NCBI GenBank assembly: GCA_900552385.1
Contig: URZI01000012.1
Span: forward strand, 1 to 53,838
DNA from: an uncultured Collinsella sp.
GTDB lineage: Bacteria > Actinomycetota > Coriobacteriia > Coriobacteriales > Coriobacteriaceae
Direction: 5' to 3'
DNA length: 53,838 nucleotides
The translations under genes were made by a program, and so were the position numbers. A model generated the notes under the pieces. The model was not told the DNA's origin and made no database searches. It worked only from the letters and a program-made list of their open reading frames with translations. Below are positions 1 to 8,384 of this stretch, piece after piece (within the stretch, counting starts at the first letter, position 1; every line of letters begins with the position of its first letter).

Positions 1-91
1 TCACGAGCGGGGGCTCCTATCTTTTTAGTGCCCTCGGATTGGGTCATAGTGTCTGTCCAAACTCGGCATTGATCCTGGCATTTGTAAGAGC

Positions 92-721
92 ATGATCTCG
101 TGTGGTCTGCCGCTTGGCTTTCAGTCTGCTGCGTATTCGATTTCCAACGTTTTGATTCAGGTGTCGGTCAACTCGTTTGGTGCCGATGTCACCACGGCGT
201 GGGGTCTTTCGGGCCGCTTAGATGGCATTGTCTGGATGGTTACCGAGGCGCTCGGCGTGTCAATCACCACGTTCTCGGCACAGAACTTTGGCGCGCGCAA
301 CTATGAGCGCATGCGCAAGGGCTACCATACGTCGCTCGTGCTGTCGTTTATGCTCATTGGTGGCCTGTCTGCCGTGCTGCTGGTGTTCTCGGGTCCGTTG
401 TCGCGTCTGTTTGTCGACGATGTTTCGATTTCGGCGTACACCACGACGATTCTTCATTTCATCGCGCCGTTCTACGCGATCTTCTCGATTATCGAAAACG
501 CGTCGGGTTCCATTCGCGGTACCGGCGTGAGCTTGCAGCCCATGCTGCTCACGATTTTTGGCACTGTCGTGCTCAGGGTGATCTGGGTGTTTGCGATTAT
601 GCCGTTCGATCCGTCGCTTGAGCACCTGCTGCTGGTTTACCCCGTAACCTGGCTCATCACGGCCACGATGTTTACCATTTACCACCACAGCGGCAACTGG
701 CTAGGCCGCGCCACCGCCTAG
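92..721 (+). CDS. MATE-family multidrug efflux protein, C-terminal part (5' incomplete)
   Basis: This encodes the last ~210 residues of an inner-membrane MATE exporter, a Na+- or H+-driven antiporter family whose members are usually ~450 aa. The segment shows the second-half MATE pattern: GLPLGFQSAAYSISN, then AWGLSGRLDGIVWM, then several hydrophobic helices. Coding similarity runs upstream of the ATG in the same frame to about base 50 (LSKLGIDPGICKS), but TAG at 47-49 and another TAG at 26-28 close that frame. The first ~50 bases therefore do not continue the gene. Either the left edge of the sequence is wrong or the gene carries a real break. ATG 92 is only the first in-frame Met and is probably not a true start. 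Family assignment is firm; completeness is not. Confidence 0.7.
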   Translation: MISCGLPLGFQSAAYSISNVLIQVSVNSFGADVTTAWGLSGRLDGIVWMVTEALGVSITTFSAQNFGARNYERMRKGYHTSLVLSFMLIGGLSAVLLVFSGPLSRLFVDDVSISAYTTTILHFIAPFYAIFSIIENASGSIRGTGVSLQPMLLTIFGTVVLRVIWVFAIMPFDPSLEHLLLVYPVTWLITATMFTIYHHSGNWLGRATA

Positions 722-747
722 CCATTCGGGACGTCCCCAATGGCTAG
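718..747. terminator. 30-nt palindrome between convergent genes
   Basis: The arms CTAGCCATT and AATGGCTAG flank a GGGACGTCCC core, with a single C/C mismatch on each side of the dyad. The left arm contains the TAG stop of the MATE gene and the right arm contains the TAG stop of the adenosyltransferase on the other strand. It probably acts as a shared bidirectional transcription end, although neither side has a clear T-tract. Confidence 0.5.
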
Positions 748-1229
748 TATTCGATGCCTTGGCGGGCTAGGAGTCCTTCGTCGAAGTAGTGTTTGATGGG
801 GCGCATTTCGGTGACAAGGTCGGCGAGGTTCGCGAGGGGCAGCAGCCCGCGGCCGGTGAGCACGAGCTCCGTGGTGGCGGGCTTTATCGCGATCAGCGCT
901 TCGACATCCTCGCGCGTCACGAAGCCGCGGCGCATGGCCTCGCCGAGTTCATCCAAAATCAGAACGTCGACCTGTGATATCTGCTCGCATGCGAGCTCCA
1001 TGATCTGCGCGGCGCAAGCCTCGGGTGTGTCGCGGTCGGCTTGTACGATGCGTAGCCCTAAACGAGGTGCTCCATCATGTTCGGCGCAGTGCAGCTTCTT
1101 GGCAAACTGAAGCATGAGCACGTTAAGTCCATAGCCCGTGGCACGCAGCGCGAGCCCCAGCGCAGCCGTCGTCTTGCCCTTGCCGTCGCCCGTATAGATT
1201 TGAACCTTGCCGACTTCCAGTGATGCCAT
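744..1229 (-). CDS. cobO: Corrinoid adenosyltransferase (CobO/BtuR type)
   Basis: The enzyme transfers the 5'-deoxyadenosyl group of ATP to the cobalt of cob(I)alamin or cob(I)yrinic acid diamide in the cytoplasm. The 161-aa protein starts with an IYTGDGKGKTTAA P-loop (about residues 11-23). It has the VDVLILDELGEAM Walker-B-like segment near residues 87-99 and ends in the family-typical ARQGIEY. Family members are usually 170-200 aa, so this is a short but apparently complete copy. It stands alone, convergent with the MATE gene and divergent from ftsH, and is far from the corrin genes at 50.9-53.8 kb. It could serve salvage of imported corrinoids as well as synthesis. Confidence 0.88.
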   Translation of the reverse strand: MASLEVGKVQIYTGDGKGKTTAALGLALRATGYGLNVLMLQFAKKLHCAEHDGAPRLGLRIVQADRDTPEACAAQIMELACEQISQVDVLILDELGEAMRRGFVTREDVEALIAIKPATTELVLTGRGLLPLANLADLVTEMRPIKHYFDEGLLARQGIEY

Positions 1230-1306
1230 CTCTGTCTTTTCGTGCCCGGCGTCGGTTTATCGCCGTCCGGGTTGGGTATTCTAGAAAACATTATCAACCC
1301 CAGTAG

Positions 1307-3214
1307 ATGGAGTTCAAGCAGATGGAGATGGATGACAACAAACGTAGACGGAATATGATCCTCTACGTGCTCATCGCCTTCGTCGTCTACCTCGTGCTCT
1401 CGACCGTTCTGTTCCCCAACATCGGTCACACGCAGCAGATTACGAAGACCGATTACTCGACGTTTGTTAAAGCGCTCGATAAGAAGAGTGTCGACAAGGT
1501 CGAGTACAACACGGACGATTACTCGATTTATTACACCAAGAAGGGCGAGGACGAGAACATCGCCTATAAGACGACCGGTGTGCCGAACGATGCGGGCTTT
1601 ACCGATCGCGTGCTTGAGTCTGGCGCTTCGCTGGAGTCGGTCGTTCCCGATAAAAATTCGGGTTTGATGACCTACTACCTGCTTACGCTCATCCTTCCCA
1701 TGGCGATTTTCTTCCTGATCGGCTGGTGGCTCAACCGCCGCATGAAGAAGGCCATGGGTGATGACGGTCCTTCGATGAACTTTGGCGGCGGTGGCTTTGG
1801 CGGCGGTGGACTGGGCAAGTCCGGCGCGCGCGTGATCGCCTCCAAGGACGTGGGCGTGACCTTTAAGGATGTCGCCGGCCAGGAAGAGGCCAAGGAGTCC
1901 CTCAAGGAGGTCGTCGACTTTCTGGAGAAGCCCCAGCGCTACGAGGAGATTGGCGCCAAGCTGCCGCGCGGTGCTCTCCTTGTTGGCCCTCCGGGTACCG
2001 GTAAGACCCTGCTAGCCAAGGCTGTTGCCGGCGAGGCTGGTGTTCCGTTCTTTAGCATTTCGGGTTCTGAGTTCGTCGAGATGTTCGTCGGCCGTGGCGC
2101 CGCCAAGGTGCGCGACCTGTTTAAGCAGGCCAAGGAAAAGGCCCCGTGCATTGTGTTTATCGACGAGATCGATACCATCGGCAAAAAGCGTGACGGTGGC
2201 GGCTTTAGCGGCAACGACGAGCGCGAGCAGACGCTCAACCAGCTGCTGACCGAGATGGACGGCTTCGATAACCACAAGGGTATCGTTGTCCTTGCTGCCA
2301 CCAACCGCCCCGACAGCCTCGATCCGGCGCTGCTGCGCCCTGGTCGTTTTGACCGCCGCATCCCCGTCGAGTTGCCCGATCTGACCGGACGTAAGAACAT
2401 CCTCGAGCTCCACGCCAAGAGTGTGAAGACCGAGCCGCCGATCGATCTGACCGCGATTGCCCGCGCCACGCCCGGTGCCTCGGGCGCCGACCTGGCCAAC
2501 ATCATCAACGAGGGCGCCCTGCGCGCTGTTCGCGAAGGTCGTAAGCGCGCTACGCAGGACGATTTTGAGGAGTCGGTGGAAGTCGTTATCGCCGGCCAAC
2601 AGCGTAAGTCCACGGTGCTTTCCGACCACGAGAAGCAGGTCGTTTCCTACCACGAGATCGGTCATGCCATCGTTGCCGCCCGCCAGAAGGGCTCTGCACC
2701 GGTCACGAAGATCACCATCGTGCCGCGCACGAGCGGTGCTCTGGGCTACACCATGCAGGTCGAGGAGGATGAGCGCTTCCTGACCACGCGCCAGGAGGTC
2801 CTGGACAAGCTCGCCGTCTATTGCGGTGGCCGTGCAGCCGAGGAGCTCATCTTTGGTGAGATGACGACCGGCGCCGCCAACGATATCGAGCAGGCCACTA
2901 AGCTCGCCCGTAACATGGTGACGCGCTTTGGTATGTCCGATGAGTTTGGCATGATGGCACTCGGTACCGTTCAGAATGCGTACCTTAACCAGGACACGTC
3001 GCTCACCTGCGCCCCCGGTACGGCCGAGCGCGTGGACGCGATTGTCGCCAAGCTGATCGAGGATGCGCACGACCGCGCCCTGCAGATCCTGAAGGAGAAC
3101 AAGTTCAAGCTCCACGAGCTGGCTCGTTATCTGTACAAGAAGGAGACGATCACGGGCGAGGAGTTCATGAATCTCCTCACGCGCGAGAATCCGCTGATGC
3201 CAAAGCAGCAGTAA
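1307..3214 (+). CDS. ftsH: ATP-dependent zinc metalloprotease FtsH
   Basis: This is a membrane-anchored AAA+ protease that degrades misfolded membrane proteins and short-lived regulators. Visible in order are an N-terminal transmembrane helix (about 17-37), an extracytoplasmic loop, a second helix (about 121-142), a Gly-rich linker, Walker A GPPGTGKT (227-234), Walker B CIVFIDEID, the SRH segment with RPGRFDRR, and the zinc site HEIGH (449-453). The length of 635 aa is typical. The start is uncertain: GGAG at 1308-1311 is well placed for the ATG at 1322, which would give a protein five residues shorter (MEMDDNKRRR). The ATG at 1307 has no clear ribosome site. Confidence 0.95.
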   Translation: MEFKQMEMDDNKRRRNMILYVLIAFVVYLVLSTVLFPNIGHTQQITKTDYSTFVKALDKKSVDKVEYNTDDYSIYYTKKGEDENIAYKTTGVPNDAGFTDRVLESGASLESVVPDKNSGLMTYYLLTLILPMAIFFLIGWWLNRRMKKAMGDDGPSMNFGGGGFGGGGLGKSGARVIASKDVGVTFKDVAGQEEAKESLKEVVDFLEKPQRYEEIGAKLPRGALLVGPPGTGKTLLAKAVAGEAGVPFFSISGSEFVEMFVGRGAAKVRDLFKQAKEKAPCIVFIDEIDTIGKKRDGGGFSGNDEREQTLNQLLTEMDGFDNHKGIVVLAATNRPDSLDPALLRPGRFDRRIPVELPDLTGRKNILELHAKSVKTEPPIDLTAIARATPGASGADLANIINEGALRAVREGRKRATQDDFEESVEVVIAGQQRKSTVLSDHEKQVVSYHEIGHAIVAARQKGSAPVTKITIVPRTSGALGYTMQVEEDERFLTTRQEVLDKLAVYCGGRAAEELIFGEMTTGAANDIEQATKLARNMVTRFGMSDEFGMMALGTVQNAYLNQDTSLTCAPGTAERVDAIVAKLIEDAHDRALQILKENKFKLHELARYLYKKETITGEEFMNLLTRENPLMPKQQ

Positions 3215-3235
3215 GGTTCGTTGCGCAGTGTCAAT

Positions 3236-3272
3236 CGCCCCATTTGAGTGTCCATCTCAAATGGGGCGTTTT
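3236..3272 (+). terminator. Rho-independent terminator of ftsH
   Basis: A perfect 13-bp stem (CGCCCCATTTGAG / CTCAAATGGGGCG) with a 7-nt loop is followed by TTTT. It lies 22 bases after the ftsH stop and just before the ribosome site of the DUF523 gene. Confidence 0.85.
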
Positions 3273-3289
3273 GCTTGAGAGGGATGGAA

Positions 3290-3745
3290 ATGAAGATCGT
3301 GGTGAGTGCCTGTTTGATGGGCGAGAGCTGCAAGTATAACGGGCTCGACAACTATCATCGCGAGTTGGTCGAGGCCTGCGAGCGTACAGGGACCGAGGTC
3401 CTCTTGGTGTGCCCTGAGGTCTTTGGGGGCCTGCCCACGCCGCGCAAGCCGTCCGAGATTGTGAACGGCGAGGTCCGTACCTGCGAGGGCATCTCGGTTG
3501 ATCGCGAATTTCGCCTGGGTGCCCAACGTGCGCTCGATATGTGCGAGCAGGCAGGCGGACCGGAAGAGATAGTCGCGTGCATCCTTCAGGACCGCAGCCC
3601 CTCGTGCGGCGCGGGTCGCATCTACGACGGAACATTCAGCGGCACCCTTACGGCGGGCAACGGCGTCTTCGTTGATTTACTGCTCCGCCACGGTTATCGC
3701 GTGATCCCGGCTAGCGAGTTCGACCCCAGCATGCTGGAGCAATAA
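3290..3745 (+). CDS. DUF523 family protein
   Basis: This 151-aa protein belongs to the DUF523 family of small Cys-containing proteins of unknown biochemical function. The diagnostic features are the N-terminal VVSACLMGESCKYNG segment, LVCPEVFGGLPTPR, and the later QDRSPSCGAGRIYDG. The conserved cysteines could form a metal or thiol site, but this is inference. The start was set at ATG 3290 because GAGAGGG ends six bases upstream. An in-frame GTG at 3248 lies inside the ftsH terminator hairpin and ATG 3284 touches the ribosome site. The gene is monocistronic between two terminators and convergent with the dehydrogenase. Confidence 0.85.
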   Translation: MKIVVSACLMGESCKYNGLDNYHRELVEACERTGTEVLLVCPEVFGGLPTPRKPSEIVNGEVRTCEGISVDREFRLGAQRALDMCEQAGGPEEIVACILQDRSPSCGAGRIYDGTFSGTLTAGNGVFVDLLLRHGYRVIPASEFDPSMLEQ

Positions 3746-3784
3746 AAAACCACCACAAAGGTGCTGCTCCCTTGTGGTGGTTTT
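3746..3784. terminator. Bidirectional terminator
   Basis: AAAACCACCACAA pairs with TTGTGGTGGTTTT around a 13-nt loop, giving an A/T tract on both sides. It sits between the convergent DUF523 and glycerol dehydrogenase genes. A closely similar stem recurs at 11384-11424. Confidence 0.85.
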
Positions 3785-3793
3785 GGGCTAGGC

Positions 3794-4876
3794 CTAGAGC
3801 GTGTGGCCGTAGGCGTTTGCGGCCTTGATGGCGGCGGCGAACTTTTCGTCGGTGAAGGGCTCGGGGTTGCCCTGCTTCCACTCGTTGGTGGCGTGCGCGT
3901 ACTCGCACAGGGCCGGGATATCGGACTCGGAAAGCCCGACCTGCTCAAGCGTCACGGGCAGGCCCATCTGCTTGTTAAAGGCCGCGTAGCGCTCAAGGTT
4001 CTCGGTATCGCCCGTATAGGCGAACAGCACGAGCACGCCCAGGCTCACGACTTCGCCGTGCAGGTAGGTGCCCTCGCGCGGAATGCTGCATGTGGCGTTG
4101 TAGAATGCGTGCGCCACGCTCGAGTTGTAGTAGTAATCGTTCTGGTTCGTCAGGTTCGAGACATAGCCCGTATTGACCACGATATCGAGTGCGATTTGCT
4201 TGACGGCCTCGGTCGACAGGTCCTGGCGCACGTCCTCAAGACCCTGGACGCCATAGGTAAACAGCGGCTCGGAGCAGGTGTGGGCGAGTGCCAGGCCAAG
4301 ACCGGCGGTGTGCTCCAAATTACCGGCGCTCGTGGCGTACTCGACCTCGGGCTGCTTAGACAGGGCATCGCCCACGCCGGCCCAGAAGTACTCTGCCGGT
4401 GCCTCGGCGATGATCTTGGGGTTGATGAAGATGTGCGCCGGTCGGTTGGGGTACGAATAGCCCTCGAGCGAGCCATCGTCATTGTAGACAACGGCAATGG
4501 CGGTCGCGGCAGAGCAATTGGAGCAAATCGTCGGTACGGTAAAGACGATCTTCTTGAGCTCGATGGCCGCCGTCTTGACGGTGTCGAGTGCCTTGCCGCC
4601 GCCACATGCGATGAGCACGTCGGCTTCCTGGCAGGCAGGGGAGTTCACGACCTTGGCGATATTGGCACGCGTACTGTTGGTGCCATAGACGCGCGTCTCC
4701 AGAACCTCGACATCGGTACCTTCAAGCGCCGCCTCGATGCCCGGCAGCGCTGCAGCCAGGGCTCGCTTGCCGCCAATGATGGCGACCTTGGTCGCTCCGT
4801 ACTCTGCCAGTGCGGCGGGCAGCTCGGTAAAACAATCCTCGCCAACGGTGTAGTCGCTCATTCCGATCGTGCGCAT
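3794..4876 (-). CDS. Iron-containing alcohol dehydrogenase family, glycerol dehydrogenase-like
   Basis: This is a cytoplasmic NAD(P)-dependent dehydrogenase of 360 aa. It shows the dinucleotide motif ACGGGKALDTVK and PTICSNCSAATAIAVVY. The metal-ligand positions typical of GldA are also present: Asp in WAGVGDALSK, His in SSVAHAFYN and His in YLHGEVVSLGVLV. Glycerol dehydrogenase (glycerol to dihydroxyacetone) is the closest recognised activity, but related enzymes act on other diols or hydroxy acids, so the substrate is open. The gene is monocistronic, with an AAGAAAGAAGG ribosome site upstream on the minus strand, and transcribed away from the ileS leader. Confidence 0.85.
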   Translation of the reverse strand: MRTIGMSDYTVGEDCFTELPAALAEYGATKVAIIGGKRALAAALPGIEAALEGTDVEVLETRVYGTNSTRANIAKVVNSPACQEADVLIACGGGKALDTVKTAAIELKKIVFTVPTICSNCSAATAIAVVYNDDGSLEGYSYPNRPAHIFINPKIIAEAPAEYFWAGVGDALSKQPEVEYATSAGNLEHTAGLGLALAHTCSEPLFTYGVQGLEDVRQDLSTEAVKQIALDIVVNTGYVSNLTNQNDYYYNSSVAHAFYNATCSIPREGTYLHGEVVSLGVLVLFAYTGDTENLERYAAFNKQMGLPVTLEQVGLSESDIPALCEYAHATNEWKQGNPEPFTDEKFAAAIKAANAYGHTL

Positions 4877-5017
4877 GGCAACCTTCTTTCTTTCGATAAA
4901 GTGCTTTCAGGTATTTTGCTCCTAGAGAAGGTCCACAGCCGCGAGAAATTTCGAACGTATAAAACCAGTGTTGAGGGTTTTTCGCCGGCGCGGAACGTGC
5001 TAGCATACTCCGCATAA

Positions 5018-5319
5018 GCGTTGATGGGGACGAGTAGTCGGCCGTCCGCATGCTACAGAGAGCGGGGAGCGCTGAGAACCCGTGCATGCGACCGATGAAA
5101 ATCACCCCGGAGCTGCGGTCCCAACGGGCGCGCCGTACAGGCACGTCTTAGTAGATATCGCCGAGATGGTCGTCGATACAGGCCAGCCGAGTAACGGATG
5201 CGAGCGCGCGATTACGCGGGCGAGGGCATCTAAGCTGGGTGGTTAAGCGAAGAGCTTTTACGGGCGTATAGCCCGTTTTGTGGCGCTTCGTCCCAGCTTG
5301 TAGGGACGGGCGCTTTTTT
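5018..5319 (+). promoter_or_regulatory. T-box leader of ileS
   Basis: The 5' untranslated region of ileS carries T-box landmarks. There is a stem I region with CTACAGAGAGCGGGGAGCGCTGAGAA-like sequence from about 5053, and a candidate specifier ATC (Ile) at 5101-5103 followed by CCCCGGAGCTGCG. The T-box-like GCTGGGTGGTTAAGCG lies at 5234-5249 and an intrinsic terminator at 5283-5319. The TGG(T) of the T-box bulge would pair with the acceptor end of uncharged tRNA-Ile and stabilise the antiterminator. A further stem, CGGGC-GTATA-GCCCG, occurs at 5261-5275. The 4877-5017 stretch before it holds only presumed promoters. Confidence 0.85.
5283..5319 (+). terminator. T-box-controlled attenuator of ileS
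   Basis: GCGCTTCGTCCC and GGGACGGGCGC form a stem with an 8-nt loop, followed by six T residues. Its position directly after the T-box element and before the ileS start marks it as the regulated terminator. Confidence 0.85.
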
Positions 5320-5362
5320 GGTGCCCAACGGGCGTGCGCGCCCACGACATGAAAGGGGTACC

Positions 5363-8167
5363 GTGGCAAACGAGTACAAGCAGACGATGAATCTGCCCAA
5401 GACCGGTTTTCCCATGCGTGCCGGTCTTTCCAAGTCCGAGCCCAAGCGACTCAAGGACTGGCAGGACAACAAGGTCTACGAGCAGGTTCTGAAGAAGAAC
5501 GAGGGTCACAAGAAGTTCGTGCTGCACGACGGCCCTCCGTACGCCAACGGCCCGATCCACATCGGCCACGCCATGAACAAGATCTCCAAGGACATGATCA
5601 ACCGTTACTGGATGATGCAGGGCTATGAGGTTCCCTATGTTCCCGGTTGGGACTGCCACGGTCAGCCGATCGAACATAAGGTCGAGGAGAAGCTCGGCAC
5701 CGAGAAGTTCAACCAGACCTCCACGGCTAAGATCCGCGAGCTTTGCAACAAGTTCGCTGTCGAGAACATCGAGCTCCAGAAGGCTGGCTTCCGTCGCCTT
5801 GGCGTGCTTGGCGACTGGGACAACCCGTATCTGACGCTCTATCACCAGCATGACGCCGCCGACATTGAGGTCTTCAAGGCCATGTTCGACAAGGGCATGA
5901 TCTATCGCGGCCACAAGCCCGTCCACTGGTGCAAGCACTGCCACACCGCGCTGGCCGAGGCTGAGATCGAGTACTCCGACGAGACGAGCCCGTCCATCTT
6001 CGTGCGCTTTGAGATGACCTCCAAGCCCGCCGGTCTCGAGAACTTCGACGGCCCGGTCGACTTTATCATCTGGACGACCACGCCGTGGACCATCCCCTCC
6101 GACCAGGCAGTTTCCCTCAAGCCCGGCGCCGCCTACGTCGCCGTTGAGCACGACGGCCGCGCCGAGGTCATGCTCGAGGACCTGGCTCCTAAGTGCTGCG
6201 AGGAGTTTGGCTGGGAGTACACTCCGGTTATGGTCGACGGCAAGCCCTATGTGGTTCCCGCCGAGACCTTCCACCACATCCACTACAAGCAGCCGATCTT
6301 CGACGGTGTCGAGGGCGTGGCGCTGCTGGCCGATTACGTCGGTGTCGATGACGGTACCGGTATTGTCCACAACTCGCCCGGCCACGGCGTCGACGACTAC
6401 TTTGCCTGCCTCAAGGAGGGCATCACCGACATCTGCATGCCGGTCGATGACGACGGCAAGTTCTACACCGGCGAGGAGTTTGGCACCGGTGGCCCCTTCA
6501 GCGGTATGGACACCGATGAGGCCAACCCGCACATCATCGAGTTCCTGCGCGAGCGCGGTACCCTGGTCCTCGAGAAGAAGATCACGCACAGCTATCCGCA
6601 CTGCTGGCGTTGCAAGCACCCGGTGCTCTTCCGTGCTACCGACCAGTGGTTTGTCTCTATGGACAAGACCGGTTTGCGCGAGCAGGCTGGCAAAGAGGTC
6701 CGCGAGAACGTCAAGTGGTATCCGGCCCACGCGGCCAACCGCATCGGCGCCATGGTCGAGCAGCGTCCCGACTGGTGCATCAGCCGTCAGCGCAACTGGG
6801 GCGTGCCTATCCCCAGCTACACTTGCGCCGACTGCGGCGAGAAGGTCATGAACGACGCCACGCTCGACGCCGTCATCAAGCTCTTCCACGAGAGGGGCTC
6901 CGACGCCTGGTTCACCGACGCTCCCGAGAGTTACCTGGGCGAGGCTTGCGTTTGCCCCAAGTGTGGCGGCCATCACCTCAAGGCCGATAAGGACATCCTC
7001 GACGTGTGGTGGGACTCCGGCGTGTCCTGGAAGGCCGTCTGCGAGTATCGACCCGAGCTTGAGTACCCGGCTGACGTGTATCTCGAGGGCTCCGACCAGC
7101 ATCGCGGTTGGTTCCAGAGCTCGCTGCTCACCTCGGTGGGTGCCAGCGGCCATGCTCCGTACAAGGCGGTCGTCTCGCAGGGCTTCACGCTCGATGGCCA
7201 GGGCCGCAAGATGTCCAAGTCGCTCGGCAACGTCATCGACCCCAACAAGGTCTGCGACGAGATGGGCGCTGACATCATCCGTCTCTGGGTTGCCTCCGTC
7301 GACACCAGCTCCGACGTCTCCATCGACCATGAGATTCTCGCTCGTACGTCCGATGCCTATCGTCGTTTCCGCAACACGCTGCGCTTCTTGCTCTCCGAGC
7401 TCGAGGGTCAGTTTGAGCCCGAGACCGACGGCGTCGCCTTTGCCGACCTGCTGCCGCTCGACAAGCTCATGGTTGCCCGTCTGACCCAGGTCCAGGCCGA
7501 GGTCGACGACGCCTACGCCAGCTATGAGTTCCCGCGCGCCTACCGTGCGCTCTATGACTTCGTGGTTACCGAGCTTTCCAACGTGTATCTCGACGCCCTG
7601 AAGGATCGTCTGTACTGCGACAAGCCCGGCTCGCTCGAGCGCCGCAGTGCCCAGACCGTGCTGGCCGAGCTCTTCTCGATGCTCATGCGCGACCTGCAGC
7701 CGATCCTGTCCTATACCGTCGACGAGGCCATGGCATATGCGCCCGCCGGCTGCGTCGATCACCAGAAGTACGCCGCGCTGCTCGATTGGTACAAGTCGCC
7801 CATCACGGTCGACGAGGCCAATGAGTTTGAGGGCGTGCTCGAGGCTTCGCTCGAGCTCCGTAGCGCCGTGACCAAGGCCCTTGAGGATGCCCGTTCTGCC
7901 GGCACCTTCACTAAGAGCCAGCAGGTCCGCGTCAAGGCGGTCGTTCCCGCCGAGATGTACGCGCTGCTGACCGGTGATAAGGCCGTCGACCTGGCCGAGT
8001 TCTACATCGTCTCCGATGTTGAGCTGACCCAGGGCGAGGAACTCTCCGTTGCCATTGAAGCTGCCGAGGGCGAGTGCTGCGACCGTTGCTGGAACTACCG
8101 CACCACCGTTGGCGAGTACAACGACCACGCTCATATTTGCAAGCGCTGCGCGGAGGCGCTGAACTAG
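5363..8167 (+). CDS. ileS: Isoleucyl-tRNA synthetase
   Basis: This class I synthetase charges tRNA-Ile in the cytoplasm. The 934-aa protein has the HIGH signature at residues 66-69 (GPIHIGHAMN) and KMSKS near residues 616-620 (GRKMSKSLGN). It also has the editing-domain TTTPWTIPSDQA segment, paired Cys motifs near 485-545, and a C-terminal zinc finger with CCDRCW and HICKRC. The GTG at 5363 was chosen because GAAAGGGG lies seven bases upstream and the protein then begins VANEYKQTMNLPKT, as in homologues. The open frame extends back to 5318 within the leader. Expression is expected to be controlled by the T-box according to isoleucyl-tRNA charging. Confidence 0.97.
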   Translation: MANEYKQTMNLPKTGFPMRAGLSKSEPKRLKDWQDNKVYEQVLKKNEGHKKFVLHDGPPYANGPIHIGHAMNKISKDMINRYWMMQGYEVPYVPGWDCHGQPIEHKVEEKLGTEKFNQTSTAKIRELCNKFAVENIELQKAGFRRLGVLGDWDNPYLTLYHQHDAADIEVFKAMFDKGMIYRGHKPVHWCKHCHTALAEAEIEYSDETSPSIFVRFEMTSKPAGLENFDGPVDFIIWTTTPWTIPSDQAVSLKPGAAYVAVEHDGRAEVMLEDLAPKCCEEFGWEYTPVMVDGKPYVVPAETFHHIHYKQPIFDGVEGVALLADYVGVDDGTGIVHNSPGHGVDDYFACLKEGITDICMPVDDDGKFYTGEEFGTGGPFSGMDTDEANPHIIEFLRERGTLVLEKKITHSYPHCWRCKHPVLFRATDQWFVSMDKTGLREQAGKEVRENVKWYPAHAANRIGAMVEQRPDWCISRQRNWGVPIPSYTCADCGEKVMNDATLDAVIKLFHERGSDAWFTDAPESYLGEACVCPKCGGHHLKADKDILDVWWDSGVSWKAVCEYRPELEYPADVYLEGSDQHRGWFQSSLLTSVGASGHAPYKAVVSQGFTLDGQGRKMSKSLGNVIDPNKVCDEMGADIIRLWVASVDTSSDVSIDHEILARTSDAYRRFRNTLRFLLSELEGQFEPETDGVAFADLLPLDKLMVARLTQVQAEVDDAYASYEFPRAYRALYDFVVTELSNVYLDALKDRLYCDKPGSLERRSAQTVLAELFSMLMRDLQPILSYTVDEAMAYAPAGCVDHQKYAALLDWYKSPITVDEANEFEGVLEASLELRSAVTKALEDARSAGTFTKSQQVRVKAVVPAEMYALLTGDKAVDLAEFYIVSDVELTQGEELSVAIEAAEGECCDRCWNYRTTVGEYNDHAHICKRCAEALN

Positions 8168-8168
8168 C

Positions 8169-8215
8169 CGTTGGGGACGTTCTTAAACGACTGTCAAACA
8201 AGAACGTCCCCAACG
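8169..8215. repeat. Inverted repeat after ileS
   Basis: The perfect 16-bp arms CGTTGGGGACGTTCTT (8169-8184) and AAGAACGTCCCCAACG (8200-8215) have a 15-nt loop and no T-tract. The GGGGACGT core resembles the palindrome at 718-747. It could be an mRNA 3'-end stabiliser or an intergenic repeat. Confidence 0.7.
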
Positions 8216-8233
8216 TCAACTTTTGTCACGTCC

Positions 8234-8272
8234 AAGCGGCATTCTGTTTTTCGGAATGCCGCTTTCGTTTTT
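8234..8272 (+). terminator. Rho-independent terminator after ileS
   Basis: AAGCGGCATTC pairs with GAATGCCGCTT around a 9-nt loop, followed by TCGTTTTT. It follows the inverted repeat at 8169-8215 and precedes the lspA promoter region. Confidence 0.85.
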
Positions 8273-8384
8273 AGCTGGTTATTTCGCTAGCGTTGGTGAA
8301 TATGCTGCGCGTTTGGCGTTTGTCACTATAAGATGATTACTTGCATTAAACGGAATTCGATGTTCTTGAGGGTAGGGGATTGAT

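Noticed and set aside
5258..8134. A 958-codon open frame on the minus strand
   Set aside because: It is antisense to ileS and open only because of the strong third-position G/C bias; the plus strand encodes a complete synthetase with all motifs.
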